Of a stretch of 15,670 bases of DNA, positions 1 to 9,202 are shown in pieces. Under the pieces are notes generated by a model that saw only the letters and a program-made list of their open reading frames with translations, was not told where the DNA came from and made no database searches. The position numbers were made by a program, and so were the translations under genes. Within the stretch, counting starts at the first letter, position 1. Each line of letters starts with the position of its first letter. This DNA is from Betaproteobacteria bacterium HGW-Betaproteobacteria-8 (GTDB lineage: Bacteria > Pseudomonadota > Gammaproteobacteria > Burkholderiales > Methylophilaceae), in the NCBI GenBank assembly GCA_002842135.1, contig PHCD01000036.1:1-15670 (forward strand), read 5' to 3'.

Positions 1-789
1 ATGCGGAATGGCCCAACGCTCATCGACGCTATAGCGGCAAAAGCCGCCGCCCAAATGATCATAGATGCCGCCAGCCGCCATGCTCTGCAGCATCTGCAAC
101 GCCATTGATCCAGCTTCCGCATTACCGGCATGTGCCGCACGCAGCAGGAATGCAATATCGGCATGGTTGGGGAACTTGGGTGCCGTGCCAAAGCCGCCGT
201 AGGTGAAATCGAAAGTGCCCTTTAACTGCTCGAATCCGATTCTCAGTGCATCCTCTCCTGCTGTCACCTCTGTATTCGCAGTGGGAATGGTGCGTGCCAT
301 AGCCTGCATGAGCTGGCTGTTCTGCTGCGCCAACTCCGTCTTGCGCTCGTGATAGAACTCGGCGATGCGGTGCACTAGATCGGGGAAGCCGGGCAATTGA
401 TAACGCGGCGTCTTGGGGAAATAAGTGCCGCTGAAGAACGGCTGCTGATCCGGCGTCAGAAACACTGTCAGCGGCCAGCCGCCACTGCCTTGCGACAACA
501 TCTGGTGGGCGGTCTGGTAGATCTGGTCAATATCCGGCCGCTCCTCGCGATCGACCTTGATATTGATGAAATGCTGGTTCATGGCTGCCGCGACTTCGGC
601 ATCTTCAAAAGACTCGTGCGCCATGACATGACACCAGTGACAGGCTGAGTAACCGACTGATAACAGAATCGGCTTGTCCAGTTGCTTGGCTAACTTGAGC
701 GCTTCTTCACCCCAGGGATACCAGTCGACCGGGTTATTTGCATGCTGCAAAAGGTAAGGGCTGGTCTCAGTTCCTAGTCTGTTAGCCAT
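1..789 (-). CDS. DUF255/YyaL-type thioredoxin-domain protein, N-terminal part (runs off the window)
   Basis: This is the first 263 codons of a protein that continues beyond base 1. It opens with [20 protein letters not shown], the typical start of the DUF255 (YyaL / SPATA20-like) family. A thioredoxin-like domain fills roughly residues 1-165, with a CHWC redox motif at 50-53, KVDREERPD near 78-86 and [12 protein letters not shown] near 103-114. The sequence after about residue 180 ([17 protein letters not shown], then a [10 protein letters not shown] motif) is the beginning of the alpha/alpha-barrel, N-acylglucosamine-epimerase-like part. Family members are usually about 650-700 residues, so well over half is missing. 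The biochemical function is not established. The start codon shares one base with the stop of the mutarotase gene upstream (TAATG) and has no clear Shine-Dalgarno, so translation is probably coupled. The link to carbohydrate metabolism through the neighbouring mutarotase is inference. Confidence 0.9.
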   Translation of the reverse strand, partial: MANRLGTETSPYLLQHANNPVDWYPWGEEALKLAKQLDKPILLSVGYSACHWCHVMAHESFEDAEVAAAMNQHFINIKVDREERPDIDQIYQTAHQMLSQGSGGWPLTVFLTPDQQPFFSGTYFPKTPRYQLPGFPDLVHRIAEFYHERKTELAQQNSQLMQAMARTIPTANTEVTAGEDALRIGFEQLKGTFDFTYGGFGTAPKFPNHADIAFLLRAAHAGNAEAGSMALQMLQSMAAGGIYDHLGGGFCRYSVDERWAIPH

Positions 790-1706
790 TAGCGCTCTAG
801 AGGCTGCGTCTCGTATTCAACTTCCAGCGTATGCGTCTGATTCGGCGGGATCATGACCATGTTTTCCAGCGCATTGGCCGACTCGATACAGATCATGTGG
901 CGCCAACTGTCATCATTGCCCATGTCACCCAGCTGGTGAGCTTTTTCTTCCCATGGCGTCCAGATCACGGTGGAATTGCTACCCGATTTGGCAATGCGGA
1001 TGATGCGGTTAAATCCCGGATCCTCAATCACGCAAACATCCCTGGTATTGACGTAGACGCGATCAAATTCACCATTGAACCTGACCATACCCTGCTGGGT
1101 ATAGCGATCATAGTTCAGCACCTTGTCCGAATACTCGACGCCTTCCAGACCGCTTAATGCGATCTGTTCAACATCGCTCACATTGAAATAGGTATGCATG
1201 GCTTCGCCGATCATGAATGGCTGGTTGCCGCGATTGGTCGTCGACAATGCCATTTTCAGCGTATCGCCGACATCGATGGTCAGGGTCAGTGCATAGGGAT
1301 AGGACAACTGCTTCTGCGCAACCGGGGTATTGATGATTTGCAGCACCAGCCGAGTGGCGCCGTTTTCCAGGGTGCTGGATTCAATCAGGTCCCATGGCAT
1401 CACCCGTGCAAAGCCATGCGGGCAGAGCGTGCTATCCGTTGGGTGCGCGCCAAACCAGGGCCAGCAAATCGGCACACCGCCGCGTATCGAACGGCCATGA
1501 ACATAGCGGGCATGATCCGAGAGCCAGAGCACAGGCTCGGCTTCATGCTTGGGTTGCCAGGACATGACATGGGCACCCTGCATGGCGATTCTCGCGGAAG
1601 CAAAATCATTGTCAATATCCAGAAATTTAAGTCCATTCGCATCCAGATAAAAGCTGACATGCGGATCCAACTGGATATCTTTTTCGACTAGATGAAGCGA
1701 GCTCAT
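789..1706 (-). CDS. D-hexose-6-phosphate mutarotase (YeaD-like aldose 1-epimerase)
   Basis: The 305-residue product belongs to the aldose-1-epimerase superfamily, glucose-6-phosphate 1-epimerase branch. That enzyme interconverts alpha and beta anomers of hexose 6-phosphates in the cytoplasm. Visible family motifs are [12 protein letters not shown] at 75-86, CPHGFAR at 95-101, AMHTYFNV at 169-176 with the expected catalytic His171, and CIESAN at 273-278 with the expected catalytic Glu275. Length is normal for the family and there is no signal peptide. The start at 1706 has a GGGAAC-type ribosome binding region about 8 bases upstream. It lies 54 bases downstream of ilvD, and its stop overlaps the start of the DUF255 gene by one base, so the three genes probably form one transcript. 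The family call is firm; which sugar phosphate is preferred cannot be seen from sequence. Confidence 0.92.
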   Translation of the reverse strand: MSSLHLVEKDIQLDPHVSFYLDANGLKFLDIDNDFASARIAMQGAHVMSWQPKHEAEPVLWLSDHARYVHGRSIRGGVPICWPWFGAHPTDSTLCPHGFARVMPWDLIESSTLENGATRLVLQIINTPVAQKQLSYPYALTLTIDVGDTLKMALSTTNRGNQPFMIGEAMHTYFNVSDVEQIALSGLEGVEYSDKVLNYDRYTQQGMVRFNGEFDRVYVNTRDVCVIEDPGFNRIIRIAKSGSNSTVIWTPWEEKAHQLGDMGNDDSWRHMICIESANALENMVMIPPNQTHTLEVEYETQPLER

Positions 1707-1760
1707 AGTGTTCCCAGTTCCCTGACCAAATACTCAGTATTAATATTCAAGATATTCTTG

Positions 1761-3611
1761 TTATTTTTCTATTTGTGAAACATCCCGCACGGCGCCACGC
1801 GCCGCCGAGGTACTCATTGCCGCATAGGCACGCAGCGCAGGTGAAACCACGCGCTGACGGTTGACCGGCTTCCAGGCCTTTGAGCCCTTGGCCTCCATCG
1901 CCTGACGGCGGCGTTCCAGCTCTTCCACCGAAACGGCAAGATGGATGCGGCGTTCGGGGATGTCGATTTCAATCGTGTCGCCTTCTTCCACCAGACCAAT
2001 GGCACCGCCTTCGGCAGCTTCAGGCGAAGCGTGACCGATGCTCAGACCTGAGGTTCCCCCGGAGAATCTGCCATCCGTTAACAAAGCACATTGCTTGCCA
2101 AGTCCCTTGGATTTCAGGTAACTGGTTGGATAGAGCATCTCCTGCATGCCGGGACCGCCACGCGGACCTTCATAACGAATCACAACAACATCCCCTGCAA
2201 TTACCTTATCGGCAAGAATTGCCTCAACTGCAGCATCTTGCGATTCAAAGATACGGGCACGGCCGGTGAACTTGAGAATGCTGTCATCCACCCCGGCGGT
2301 CTTGACGATACAGCCATCGAGCGCGATATTGCCGTGCAACACGGCGAGACCACCATCCTGCGAATAGGCATGTGCCTTGTCACGGATGCAACCTTCAGCG
2401 CGGTCGGTATCCAGATCAGGCCAGAGCATGGACTGACTGAAAGCGATCGTGGTCGTAATGCCGCCAGGTGCTGCGCGATAGAACTTGAGCGCTTCTTCAT
2501 CGCTGGTCGTCATGATGTCCCAGCGCTTGAGCGCATCGCCCATAGTCGGACTATGCACGGTAAAACATTCCTGATGGATCAGGCCCGCACGGTTGAGCTC
2601 GGCCAGGATGCCCATGACGCCGCCTGCGCGGTGCACATCTTCCATATGGTACTTCTGCGTCGCCGGTGCAACCTTGGACAGGCATGGCACGCGGCGCGAA
2701 ATGGCATCGATATCGCTCATCGTGAAATCGACACCGGCCTCGTGTGCAGCGGCCAGCAAATGCAGCACAGTGTTGGTGGAACCGCCCATCGCCACATCCA
2801 GGCTCATGGCATTCTGGAAGGCGGCAAAGGTGGCAATGCTGCGCGGCAACACGCTTTCATCATCCTGCTCGTAATAGCGCTTGGCCAGTTCGACAATGGT
2901 GCGCCCGGCCTGCAGGAACAACTGCTTGCGTGCCGCATGAGTTGCCAGCGTAGAGCCGTTGCCAGGCAAGCTCAGGCCCAGCGCCTCGGTCAGGCAGTTC
3001 ATGGAATTGGCGGTAAACATGCCGGAGCAGGAGCCGCAGGTCGGGCAGGCTGAACGCTCGATCTCTGCCACATCGGCATCGCTGACATGGCTATCTGCCG
3101 CTTCCACCATGGCATCGACCAGGTCCAGTTTGCGCACCTCGCCGTTCCAGTTGACCTTGCCGGCTTCCATCGGGCCGCCGGAAACGAAGATCACCGGAAT
3201 ATTCAGGCGCAGAGCCGCCATCAGCATGCCCGGCGTGATCTTGTCGCAATTGGAAATGCAAACCAGCGCGTCGGCGCAATGCGCATTGACCATGTACTCG
3301 ACGCTATCGGCAATCAGGTCCCGGCTGGGCAGGCTGTAAAGCATGCCGCCATGGCCCATGGCGATGCCGTCGTCCACGGCGATGGTGTTGAATTCCTTGG
3401 CGACGCCGCCGGCTTTCTCGATTTCGCGCGCGACCAGCTGGCCCAGATCCTTCAGATGCACATGACCGGGCACGAACTGCGTGAAAGAGTTGGCAATGGC
3501 GATGATCGGCTTGCTGAAATCGTCATCCTTCATGCCGGTGGCACGCCACAAGGCACGTGCTCCGGCCATATTGCGGCCGTGGGTGGTAGTGCGGGAACGA
3601 TAAACTGGCAT
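1761..3611 (-). CDS. ilvD: dihydroxy-acid dehydratase
   Basis: IlvD dehydrates 2,3-dihydroxy-isovalerate and 2,3-dihydroxy-3-methylvalerate to the 2-keto acids in valine, leucine and isoleucine synthesis, using an iron-sulfur cluster and Mg2+. The open frame extends to an ATG at 3623. I choose the ATG at 3611 because the protein then starts [20 protein letters not shown], the canonical IlvD start, and is 616 residues, the length of the E. coli enzyme. A GAGG lies six bases before this ATG, formed partly by the upstream ATG itself. Cluster and metal residues are present: D81, C122 with K124 (NCDKITPGM), and C195 in [11 protein letters not shown] (189-199). The C-terminal [19 protein letters not shown] motif is intact. 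It is transcribed divergently from lgt, with a promoter presumably in the 101-bp gap. The mutarotase gene follows 54 bases downstream. Confidence 0.97.
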   Translation of the reverse strand: MPVYRSRTTTHGRNMAGARALWRATGMKDDDFSKPIIAIANSFTQFVPGHVHLKDLGQLVAREIEKAGGVAKEFNTIAVDDGIAMGHGGMLYSLPSRDLIADSVEYMVNAHCADALVCISNCDKITPGMLMAALRLNIPVIFVSGGPMEAGKVNWNGEVRKLDLVDAMVEAADSHVSDADVAEIERSACPTCGSCSGMFTANSMNCLTEALGLSLPGNGSTLATHAARKQLFLQAGRTIVELAKRYYEQDDESVLPRSIATFAAFQNAMSLDVAMGGSTNTVLHLLAAAHEAGVDFTMSDIDAISRRVPCLSKVAPATQKYHMEDVHRAGGVMGILAELNRAGLIHQECFTVHSPTMGDALKRWDIMTTSDEEALKFYRAAPGGITTTIAFSQSMLWPDLDTDRAEGCIRDKAHAYSQDGGLAVLHGNIALDGCIVKTAGVDDSILKFTGRARIFESQDAAVEAILADKVIAGDVVVIRYEGPRGGPGMQEMLYPTSYLKSKGLGKQCALLTDGRFSGGTSGLSIGHASPEAAEGGAIGLVEEGDTIEIDIPERRIHLAVSVEELERRRQAMEAKGSKAWKPVNRQRVVSPALRAYAAMSTSAARGAVRDVSQIEK

Positions 3612-3712
3612 GGAAAACCTCAAACTTTTTCAAATAACTCTATAATTTTGTTATTTTATCCTATTTACTGGCTATCCTAGCTCCTGCCCATTCAATTCGA
3701 GACCATCTTTTC
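3612..3712. promoter_or_regulatory. divergent promoter gap between ilvD and lgt
   Basis: This 101-bp AT-rich spacer must carry the start signals for both ilvD (leftward) and lgt (rightward). A perfect TATAAT lies at 3641-3646 on the plus strand, about 65 bases before the lgt start, but no good -35 box sits 16-18 bases upstream of it. On the minus strand TAAAAT (complement of 3653-3658) is a possible -10 for ilvD, again with a poor -35. The assignments are tentative; the divergent arrangement itself is certain. Confidence 0.35.
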
Positions 3713-4495
3713 ATGCTGACACACCCGCAATTTGACCCGATCGCCCTGCAACTCGGCCCACTATCCGTTCACTGGTATGGCCTGATGTACCTGGCCGGCT
3801 TTCTCAGCCTGTTGTGGCTGGGCAAGTGGCGCGCCAGGACCAGGCCGGAAGCCGGTTGGAAGTCTTCAGAGATGGATGACATCCTGTTCTATGGCGCACT
3901 TGGGGTGATTATTGGCGGGCGTCTGGGCTATGTGCTGTTCTACCAGCCCGGCTACTACTTCAGCCACCCACTGGAAATCGCCTACCTGTGGCAGGGCGGC
4001 ATGTCATTTCATGGAGGATTCCTGGGTGTGCTGGTAGCCATGGTGTTTTTTGCCAGGAAAACTGGCAAACGCTGGCTCGCCATCATGGATTTCGTCGCAC
4101 CGCTGGTACCGCTAGGCTTGGGTGCCGGCCGCCTCGGCAACTTCATCAACGGCGAATTGTGGGGACGCGCAACCGATGTGCCCTGGGGTATGGTGTTCCC
4201 GCAAGTAGACAATCTGGCGCGCCACCCTTCACAGCTCTACCAGTTTGCGCTGGAAGGCGTTGTGCTGTTTATCCTGCTCTGGTGGTATTCAAGCAAACCG
4301 CGGCCGGTAGGAGCGGTTTCCGGCCTGTTCCTGATCGGCTACGGCAGCTTCAGGTTCCTGGTTGAGTTCACCCGCGAACCGGACAGCTTCCTCGGCTTGC
4401 TGGCAATGAACCTGAGCATGGGGCAATGGCTCAGCCTGCCGATGATCTTGATTGGTATCTGGATGATGTGGCGAGCGCTATCACAAGGAAAATAA
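3713..4495 (+). CDS. lgt: prolipoprotein diacylglyceryl transferase
   Basis: Lgt moves a diacylglyceryl group from phosphatidylglycerol to the lipobox cysteine of prolipoproteins, the first step of lipoprotein maturation in the inner membrane. The 260-residue product has about seven hydrophobic segments and all the family landmarks: [11 protein letters not shown] at 20-30, GGMSFHGG at 95-102 with essential His100, the Lgt signature [14 protein letters not shown] at 139-152 (Arg140, Asn143), HPSQLYQ at 171-177, and [16 protein letters not shown] at 209-224 with Arg214 and Arg221. The ATG at 3713 has only a weak upstream purine stretch (CGAGA, about 11 bases away), so initiation may be inefficient, but no better start exists. 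The gene is convergent with ybdD, whose stop lies 26 bases beyond the lgt stop. I see no clear terminator in that gap. Confidence 0.97.
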   Translation: MLTHPQFDPIALQLGPLSVHWYGLMYLAGFLSLLWLGKWRARTRPEAGWKSSEMDDILFYGALGVIIGGRLGYVLFYQPGYYFSHPLEIAYLWQGGMSFHGGFLGVLVAMVFFARKTGKRWLAIMDFVAPLVPLGLGAGRLGNFINGELWGRATDVPWGMVFPQVDNLARHPSQLYQFALEGVVLFILLWWYSSKPRPVGAVSGLFLIGYGSFRFLVEFTREPDSFLGLLAMNLSMGQWLSLPMILIGIWMMWRALSQGK

Positions 4496-4521
4496 AGCAG
4501 AAGTGAAATGAAGCCGCCATC

Positions 4522-4719
4522 TCAACAACAGCGATTGACGCCATTCCACTTTTTCTCCTGCCGATAACTGAAAAACTCCTTGCGACTGAGCTTGGGAGGC
4601 GGATTGAGCGTAGAGGCATGCATGGCTTCGTAGTGCTCCAGATAGCAATCATAAGCATCGTCCCCTGACAGGCGGCGGATAAACCCCCAGCCGACATGCC
4701 ACCAGTGCATGAGTTTCAT
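4522..4719 (-). CDS. ybdD: YbdD/YjiX family small protein (DUF466), partner of CstA-type transporters
   Basis: This is a 65-residue basic protein of the DUF466 (Sel_put) family. It has the family pattern GDDAYDCYLEHYEAMH followed by KLSRKEFFSYRQEKKW, and it ends in RCC exactly as E. coli YbdD does. A longer frame upstream exists, but the ATG at 4719 is the true start. It carries a textbook AAGGAGG seven bases upstream and overlaps the M48 peptidase stop as ATGA. In E. coli such proteins are encoded next to cstA or btsT, and YbdD is reported to be needed for pyruvate transport by CstA. Here cstA lies about 2.2 kb upstream in the same direction, separated by two genes. The family has been labelled putative selenoprotein. 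The final codons are Cys-Cys-TGA, and I read the TGA as an ordinary stop. Confidence 0.9.
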   Translation of the reverse strand: MKLMHWWHVGWGFIRRLSGDDAYDCYLEHYEAMHASTLNPPPKLSRKEFFSYRQEKKWNGVNRCC

Positions 4720-5816
4720 CGTTGAGCCTCCTTGTCGGATTGACCGCGTAGCCGTGCGATGCGTTCCTGTGTATTGGGATGTGTGGAAAAATAATCCAGC
4801 CATTCACGCTCCGGCTCCTGATTGGCAGCATCCCCCGCTGCAGACTTTGCCGCCTGCTGGTAATGCCCCTGCATGCTGCTCAGCATGTCGGCCAGGTAAA
4901 CCGGGGGAATCCCGTTCTCAAGCAGCGTGTCCGCCGCAAAGCGATCTGCTTCCCGCTCAAAATTACGCGTGTAACGCGTATTGAGCAAGGCTACCGGCGC
5001 AGCGGCCAGCAAGCTGCTGACATCGCCCATGTACCAGGTGACGACCGCTGCCACAATCGAACCCTGTACGAATTGCCGCATGGCATGCCTGTGTTCGACA
5101 TGGCCGATCTCATGCGCCAGCACACCGAGAATCTGCTCCTCGGCATGCTGCGATTCATCCGCCAGTTGCACCAGTTCATCGGTCAGCAGAATAGTGCCGC
5201 CAGGCAAGGCAAAAGCGTTCGGGCCAATGTCCTCGCTTTTGCGAAAAACCAGATGAAAATCAGGCATGGCATCGCGCTGTGCAGGCCTCAGGGCGGATAG
5301 CGCCTGTGTAATCGATTGCTGTCGTGCCAACGGCAGTTCACTCGACTCCAGCACATAATTATCGAGCATGGCCAGGGTCTGCCGATCCATCAACGCCGGC
5401 AGGCTGTCGGGCAGCCGTTGCGCGATCACATTGGCGGCCCAGGGCAAGCCCCATTGATAGGTCGCCGCGAAAAACACCGCAATCAGCACAAAGGAGGCCA
5501 GCGCATAACGCCATTTGCCCTCCAGCCGGGAGACAGTCGAATGCGGCTGCAATCCGGCCGAATGCAGCATAGCCTCCAGCATGGCATGGTCAGAAATCAG
5601 GCAATAGGCCGCATCATCAAAGTGCAGTTGACGCGGCGCATTGCCGATCTTTTCGGAAAGCCTGGCCTGCCCCACCCTGACACTGCGCTGCACCTGCTCG
5701 CCGCTTACCTGCCATTCGCCATCCCGCAGGTCCAGTGTGACTGCATGGCGGCGGCTGGTCTGACCATCAAAATAACTAGCCTGCAACATGGTCTCGCTAA
5801 AGCCCGATATCGACAT
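4716..5816 (-). CDS. M48 family zinc metallopeptidase, membrane-anchored
   Basis: This is a 366-residue Ste24/HtpX-type peptidase. Residues 1-100 form an N-terminal domain of unknown role. A membrane segment spans about 104-120, and the catalytic domain follows. The zinc motif HEIGH is at 235-239 inside LAHEIGHVEHRH. The third ligand motif EREAD is at 287-291, and STHPNTQERI near 344-353 is also typical. The frame stays open upstream to 5948, but the ATG at 5816 is preferred: GGAG lies seven bases upstream and the protein begins MSISGFSETMLQ. This start lies inside the last codons of the DUF898 gene (20-base overlap), and the stop overlaps ybdD as ATGA, so the three genes look translationally coupled. 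A role in quality control of membrane or periplasmic proteins is likely from the family. The substrate is unknown, and a link to CstA is inference from position. Confidence 0.9.
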   Translation of the reverse strand: MSISGFSETMLQASYFDGQTSRRHAVTLDLRDGEWQVSGEQVQRSVRVGQARLSEKIGNAPRQLHFDDAAYCLISDHAMLEAMLHSAGLQPHSTVSRLEGKWRYALASFVLIAVFFAATYQWGLPWAANVIAQRLPDSLPALMDRQTLAMLDNYVLESSELPLARQQSITQALSALRPAQRDAMPDFHLVFRKSEDIGPNAFALPGGTILLTDELVQLADESQHAEEQILGVLAHEIGHVEHRHAMRQFVQGSIVAAVVTWYMGDVSSLLAAAPVALLNTRYTRNFEREADRFAADTLLENGIPPVYLADMLSSMQGHYQQAAKSAAGDAANQEPEREWLDYFSTHPNTQERIARLRGQSDKEAQR

Positions 5817-6849
5817 CGAATATCTCCGCCGCTTCTTCGCCGAATGCTGCCGCTTCCTGTTCGGCATCGCGGACGAATTCGTCCAGCGCACCTTGTGGCT
5901 CCAGCCACATATGCTCCAGCCGGTAACGGGCCAGGCGCACGTCTGCAAAAGGCTTAAACAGACCGAAAGTCAGCAGGATGCCGAACAGATTGGTCAGTTG
6001 TATCCAGAACAGGCCGCGCGCGCCCAGGTTGCTGCCGAAGCGGTGAGCGGCAAGCTGCGTATGCCCCCACACCAGATTCTGCAAACGCGAGGCAAAATAC
6101 GGGCCGATCAACAACATACCCAGCATGAACACCAGAAAGGTCGCGAGCATGAAAATCCCGACCATGGCCGCTTTTGACTCATCAGGATCGGCCCCTTGGT
6201 TCACCAATTCATTGATAGTGGCGAAGCCTCCGCCGAACGCCAGCGCCAACACTGCGAGCAAGCCGAGCATCAGCAGCAGGGTCTTGCCATAAAGCGCATA
6301 GAAACTGCCTATACTGGCGGAGAACTGGAAGGGACTGGTACCAAAACGGGCATGACCATGCTGGAATCTTCTGAGCCTGTGGTGTGCAGATGGCGCCAGC
6401 GCAAACAACGTAAGAAATGCCAGAATCGGCCACAGCAGGAAGGTCTTGTAGCTCTCCGACAGCTTGGCGGAGAAACCGAAGCGCAGACCGCTATAGCTGC
6501 TGTTGATCGCCCGGAAACGCAGGGATTTGTAGAGCAACACCGGCATCACCAGCATCAGCGGTATCAGGAATATCAGCCCCCAGATTGGCGACAATCCGCT
6601 GCTGACGTTGTACATGCTGAACAGTATCACCGCCAGTACCCGCCCCTTGAGGATGGCCGTCGGGTCACCGTGATAATCGAAATTAGCCTCATTGAGCCAG
6701 GTGTTGCGGTAGAAATACTGCAAACGCCGGACTTTGGCCCAAGCCGAGTAGATACCAAAAGTAACGATAGTCAGCATGAGATTGACGATCCATATCTTGA
6801 AATATTCGCTGCCAGTTCCGGTAAAAGTAAAAGGTTTCTTGTCATTCAT
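5797..6849 (-). CDS. DUF898 family multi-pass membrane protein (YjgN-like)
   Basis: The 350-residue protein is rich in hydrophobic helices (about six or seven). Its start, FTFTGTGSEYFKIWIVNLML followed by FGIYSAWAKVRRLQYFYRNT, is diagnostic of DUF898/YjgN proteins. HGHARFGTSPFQFS near the middle and FGIYSAW near the start are family signatures. No enzymatic residues are recognisable and the function of the family is not known. The start at 6849 has a GGGAG about 12 bases upstream, rather far, so translation may be modest. It follows cstA after 45 bases, and its end overlaps the start of the M48 peptidase by 20 bases. DUF898 and M48 genes are often neighbours, so the two may act as a unit. Confidence 0.9.
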   Translation of the reverse strand: MNDKKPFTFTGTGSEYFKIWIVNLMLTIVTFGIYSAWAKVRRLQYFYRNTWLNEANFDYHGDPTAILKGRVLAVILFSMYNVSSGLSPIWGLIFLIPLMLVMPVLLYKSLRFRAINSSYSGLRFGFSAKLSESYKTFLLWPILAFLTLFALAPSAHHRLRRFQHGHARFGTSPFQFSASIGSFYALYGKTLLLMLGLLAVLALAFGGGFATINELVNQGADPDESKAAMVGIFMLATFLVFMLGMLLIGPYFASRLQNLVWGHTQLAAHRFGSNLGARGLFWIQLTNLFGILLTFGLFKPFADVRLARYRLEHMWLEPQGALDEFVRDAEQEAAAFGEEAAEIFDVDIGL

Positions 6850-6894
6850 GGTTATTTTTATTACTCCCTGATTATTATTTCCAGCACGCGAGCA

Positions 6895-8952
6895 CTAGCC
6901 TTTCCCCAGTTTGGTTGCGACATACGAAGTTTCGCTCACATTCATCACCGGCTTGCCGGAAAGGTGACGGTAACTCACGCGCAACATGTCGAGAATCACG
7001 ATCCACAGCACTGCAATAAAGAACATGGTCAACCAGGCATCAAGTTGCTGATTGAAGATCAGTTGCGGAGCCACCTTTGCACGCTCGGGAGACAAAATTC
7101 CGGCGGCGAGTTTGTCCGCCATGTCATTGGCTGCGGCAAAGAAGCCGATGCGGATATCGGGGCTGCTGATCTTCTGCCAGGCGGCGGTGGTGGTGACAAC
7201 AACCAGCCAGGACAGTGGCAAACCGGTGACCCAGACATACTTCAATTTTCCGCATTTGATCAGGATCGCCGTCCCTACACACAAGGCAATAGCGGCCAAC
7301 ATCTGGTTGGCAATGCCGAACAATGGCCAGAGAATGTTGACGCCACCGTTGGGGTCAATGACGCCGATATAAAGAAAATAGCCCCAGCCGGCCACCACCA
7401 GCCCACTGGTCAAAATTACCGAAGGGTACCAGGAAGTTTCACCCAGCCTGGCTGAAAAATTGCCCAGGATATCCTGCAGCATGAAGCGGCCGACACGGGT
7501 GCCTGCATCCAGCGTAGTAAGGATGAATACCGCCTCGAACATGATGGCAAAGTGATACCAGAACGAAAGCATGCCCTGGCCGAAAACACTGCTGAAGATG
7601 CTGGCCATACCGACCGCCAGCGAAGGTGCACCGCCGGTACGTGCAAACAGCGTGGTTTCGCCCATCTGCCGCGCCAGACTCTCCATCTGCTCGACCGTAA
7701 CGGCAAATCCCCAGGAGTTGATGGTCGCCACCGCCGTCGCCGCATCTCGGCCGACGACACCAGCCGGGCTGTTGATGGCGAAGAACACGCCTGGATCAAG
7801 CACGGTGGCAGCGATCATCGCCATGATGGCAACGAAAGACTCCAGCAACATGCTGCCGTAGCCGATCATGCGGATATCGCGCTCGTTTGCCAACAGCTTG
7901 GGCGTGGTACCCGAGGCAATCAGCGCATGAAAACCGGAGACGGCACCACAGGCCACCGTGATGAAGACGAACGGGAACAAAGCCCCGCCGAAGATCGGCC
8001 CGCTGCCGTCTATGAATTGGGTCAGCGCCGGCATCTTCACTTCCGGCTGCATGATGATGATGGCAATAGCCAGCAACATGATAGTGCCCAGCTTCATGAA
8101 AGTAGAAAGGTAATCGCGCGGCGCCAGCAGCAGCCAGACCGGCAGGATTGCCGCAGCAAAACCGTAAACGATGACGCCGATGGCGAGCGGCAGGCCGTCA
8201 TGGTCGAACAGTGTGCGCAAGCCTGGCTGATGGTCGATCCAGCCGCCAGCGGCAACCGCCAGCAACAGCAGCACCACACCGAGCAATGACGCCTCCAGCA
8301 CATTGCCGGGCCGGATATTGCGCATATAGAGGCCAACGATAACCGCAATCGGAATGGTCGCCACTACGGTCGAAGTCGCCCAGGGGCTGTGCTTCATGGC
8401 GTTGACTACCACCAGCCCGAGCACGGCGATAAGAATGATCATGATAGCCAGCGTGCCAATCATGGCGGCAATCCCGCCTATCGGCCCCAATTCGTCGCGC
8501 GCCATCTGGCCCAGGCTGCGACCATTGCGGCGGGTGGAAAGGAACAGCGTCACCATATCCTGCACGGCGCCACCCAGTACCGCGCCAATCAAAATCCACA
8601 AGGTTCCCGGCAGATAACCGAACTGGGCAGCCAGCGTCGGGCCGATCAGCGGGCCCGGACCGGCAATCGCGGCAAAGTGGTGACCGAAGACAATCCAGCG
8701 ATTGGTCGGCACATAGTCGCGACCATTGTTCAGGCGCTCCGCCGGTGTAGCGCGGGTCTCGTCCACCAGCAGAACCCTGGTGGCGATCCAGGCGGAATAG
8801 AAACGATAGGCAATGGCGTAAATACAAAGAGCGGCAGTAACGAACCACATGGCGTTGATGCTCTCGCCCCGGTTCAGCGCAATCCCCCCGACTGCCCCGG
8901 CCCCGATAATCGCAATACCCAACCAGACAAAATTTTTCAATGTGTTATTCAT
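6895..8952 (-). CDS. cstA: CstA-type pyruvate/peptide transporter (carbon starvation protein A)
   Basis: This is a 685-residue inner-membrane protein with many hydrophobic helices, close in length to E. coli CstA (701). Conserved features are the N-terminal hydrophobic helix followed by IALNRGE (24-30), DYVPTNRWIVFGHHFAAIAGPGP around 79-101 (CstA hallmark HHFAAIAGPGPLIGP at 91-105), TLWILIGAVLGGAVQDMV, and the C-terminal LWPLFGIANQMLAAIAL stretch. E. coli CstA and BtsT take up pyruvate, and CstA was first linked to peptide use in carbon starvation. The start at 8952 gives the canonical N-terminus but has no clear Shine-Dalgarno. Upstream, on the minus strand, a TATACT lies near 8992-8997 as a possible -10, without a good -35. 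No BtsSR- or YehUT-type regulator is visible nearby. It appears to be the first gene of a block with DUF898, M48 and ybdD. Confidence 0.95.
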   Translation of the reverse strand: MNNTLKNFVWLGIAIIGAGAVGGIALNRGESINAMWFVTAALCIYAIAYRFYSAWIATRVLLVDETRATPAERLNNGRDYVPTNRWIVFGHHFAAIAGPGPLIGPTLAAQFGYLPGTLWILIGAVLGGAVQDMVTLFLSTRRNGRSLGQMARDELGPIGGIAAMIGTLAIMIILIAVLGLVVVNAMKHSPWATSTVVATIPIAVIVGLYMRNIRPGNVLEASLLGVVLLLLAVAAGGWIDHQPGLRTLFDHDGLPLAIGVIVYGFAAAILPVWLLLAPRDYLSTFMKLGTIMLLAIAIIIMQPEVKMPALTQFIDGSGPIFGGALFPFVFITVACGAVSGFHALIASGTTPKLLANERDIRMIGYGSMLLESFVAIMAMIAATVLDPGVFFAINSPAGVVGRDAATAVATINSWGFAVTVEQMESLARQMGETTLFARTGGAPSLAVGMASIFSSVFGQGMLSFWYHFAIMFEAVFILTTLDAGTRVGRFMLQDILGNFSARLGETSWYPSVILTSGLVVAGWGYFLYIGVIDPNGGVNILWPLFGIANQMLAAIALCVGTAILIKCGKLKYVWVTGLPLSWLVVVTTTAAWQKISSPDIRIGFFAAANDMADKLAAGILSPERAKVAPQLIFNQQLDAWLTMFFIAVLWIVILDMLRVSYRHLSGKPVMNVSETSYVATKLGKG

Positions 8953-9183
8953 GATGAATTTATATTTTCACTACCCGTTGCGAATCAGCAGCAGTATAAA
9001 TGAGCCTCGACCTTCCAGGGAAAACCGGCAAGAAAGTACTGGGTGCATTGCTAGCGCTGGTCGGCATTATGATTATGCCCGGGCCGGGACAAACAGCTGG
9101 AAAACCTGGCTGGATGTATTGCCGTACAGGCTGATCAACCTTTCTGTGCGTTTCCAGCTTTCCGGCCACGACCGGGCTTACAG

Positions 9184-9202
9184 ACTAATGAAAATCATTA
9201 GG
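9184..9202. promoter_or_regulatory. Fur-box-like inverted repeat
   Basis: CTAATGA and TCATTAG (9185-9191 and 9195-9201) form a perfect 7-bp inverted repeat around AAA. Aligned to the classical 19-bp Fur consensus it matches 14 positions by eye, including 12 of the 13 central ones (AATGAtAATCATT). It lies about 230 bp upstream of cstA and 112 bp upstream of pqqA. The resemblance may be chance in AT-rich DNA, and an operator for another dimeric regulator is equally possible. Confidence 0.25.

Noticed and set aside
2091..3053. 320-codon open frame on the plus strand
   Set aside because: It lies wholly antisense to ilvD, whose conserved motifs are intact. The translation has no recognisable domain and the composition of a complement frame.
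4480..4524. Selenocysteine read-through of the ybdD TGA stop
   Set aside because: The family has been labelled putative selenoprotein, but the product already ends in RCC like E. coli YbdD. The sequence after the TGA has no family match and I saw no SECIS-like hairpin there.
5817..5948. Upstream extension of the M48 gene by 44 codons
   Set aside because: It would overlap the DUF898 gene deeply and encodes a Trp/Arg-rich non-family sequence. The ATG at 5816 has a good ribosome binding site.
6196..7455. 419-codon open frame on the plus strand
   Set aside because: It is antisense to both the DUF898 gene and cstA and crosses their junction. It is His/Gln-rich with no family pattern, so a shadow frame.
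7552..8289. 245-codon open frame on the plus strand
   Set aside because: It is antisense to cstA, with low-complexity charged composition and no start signals.
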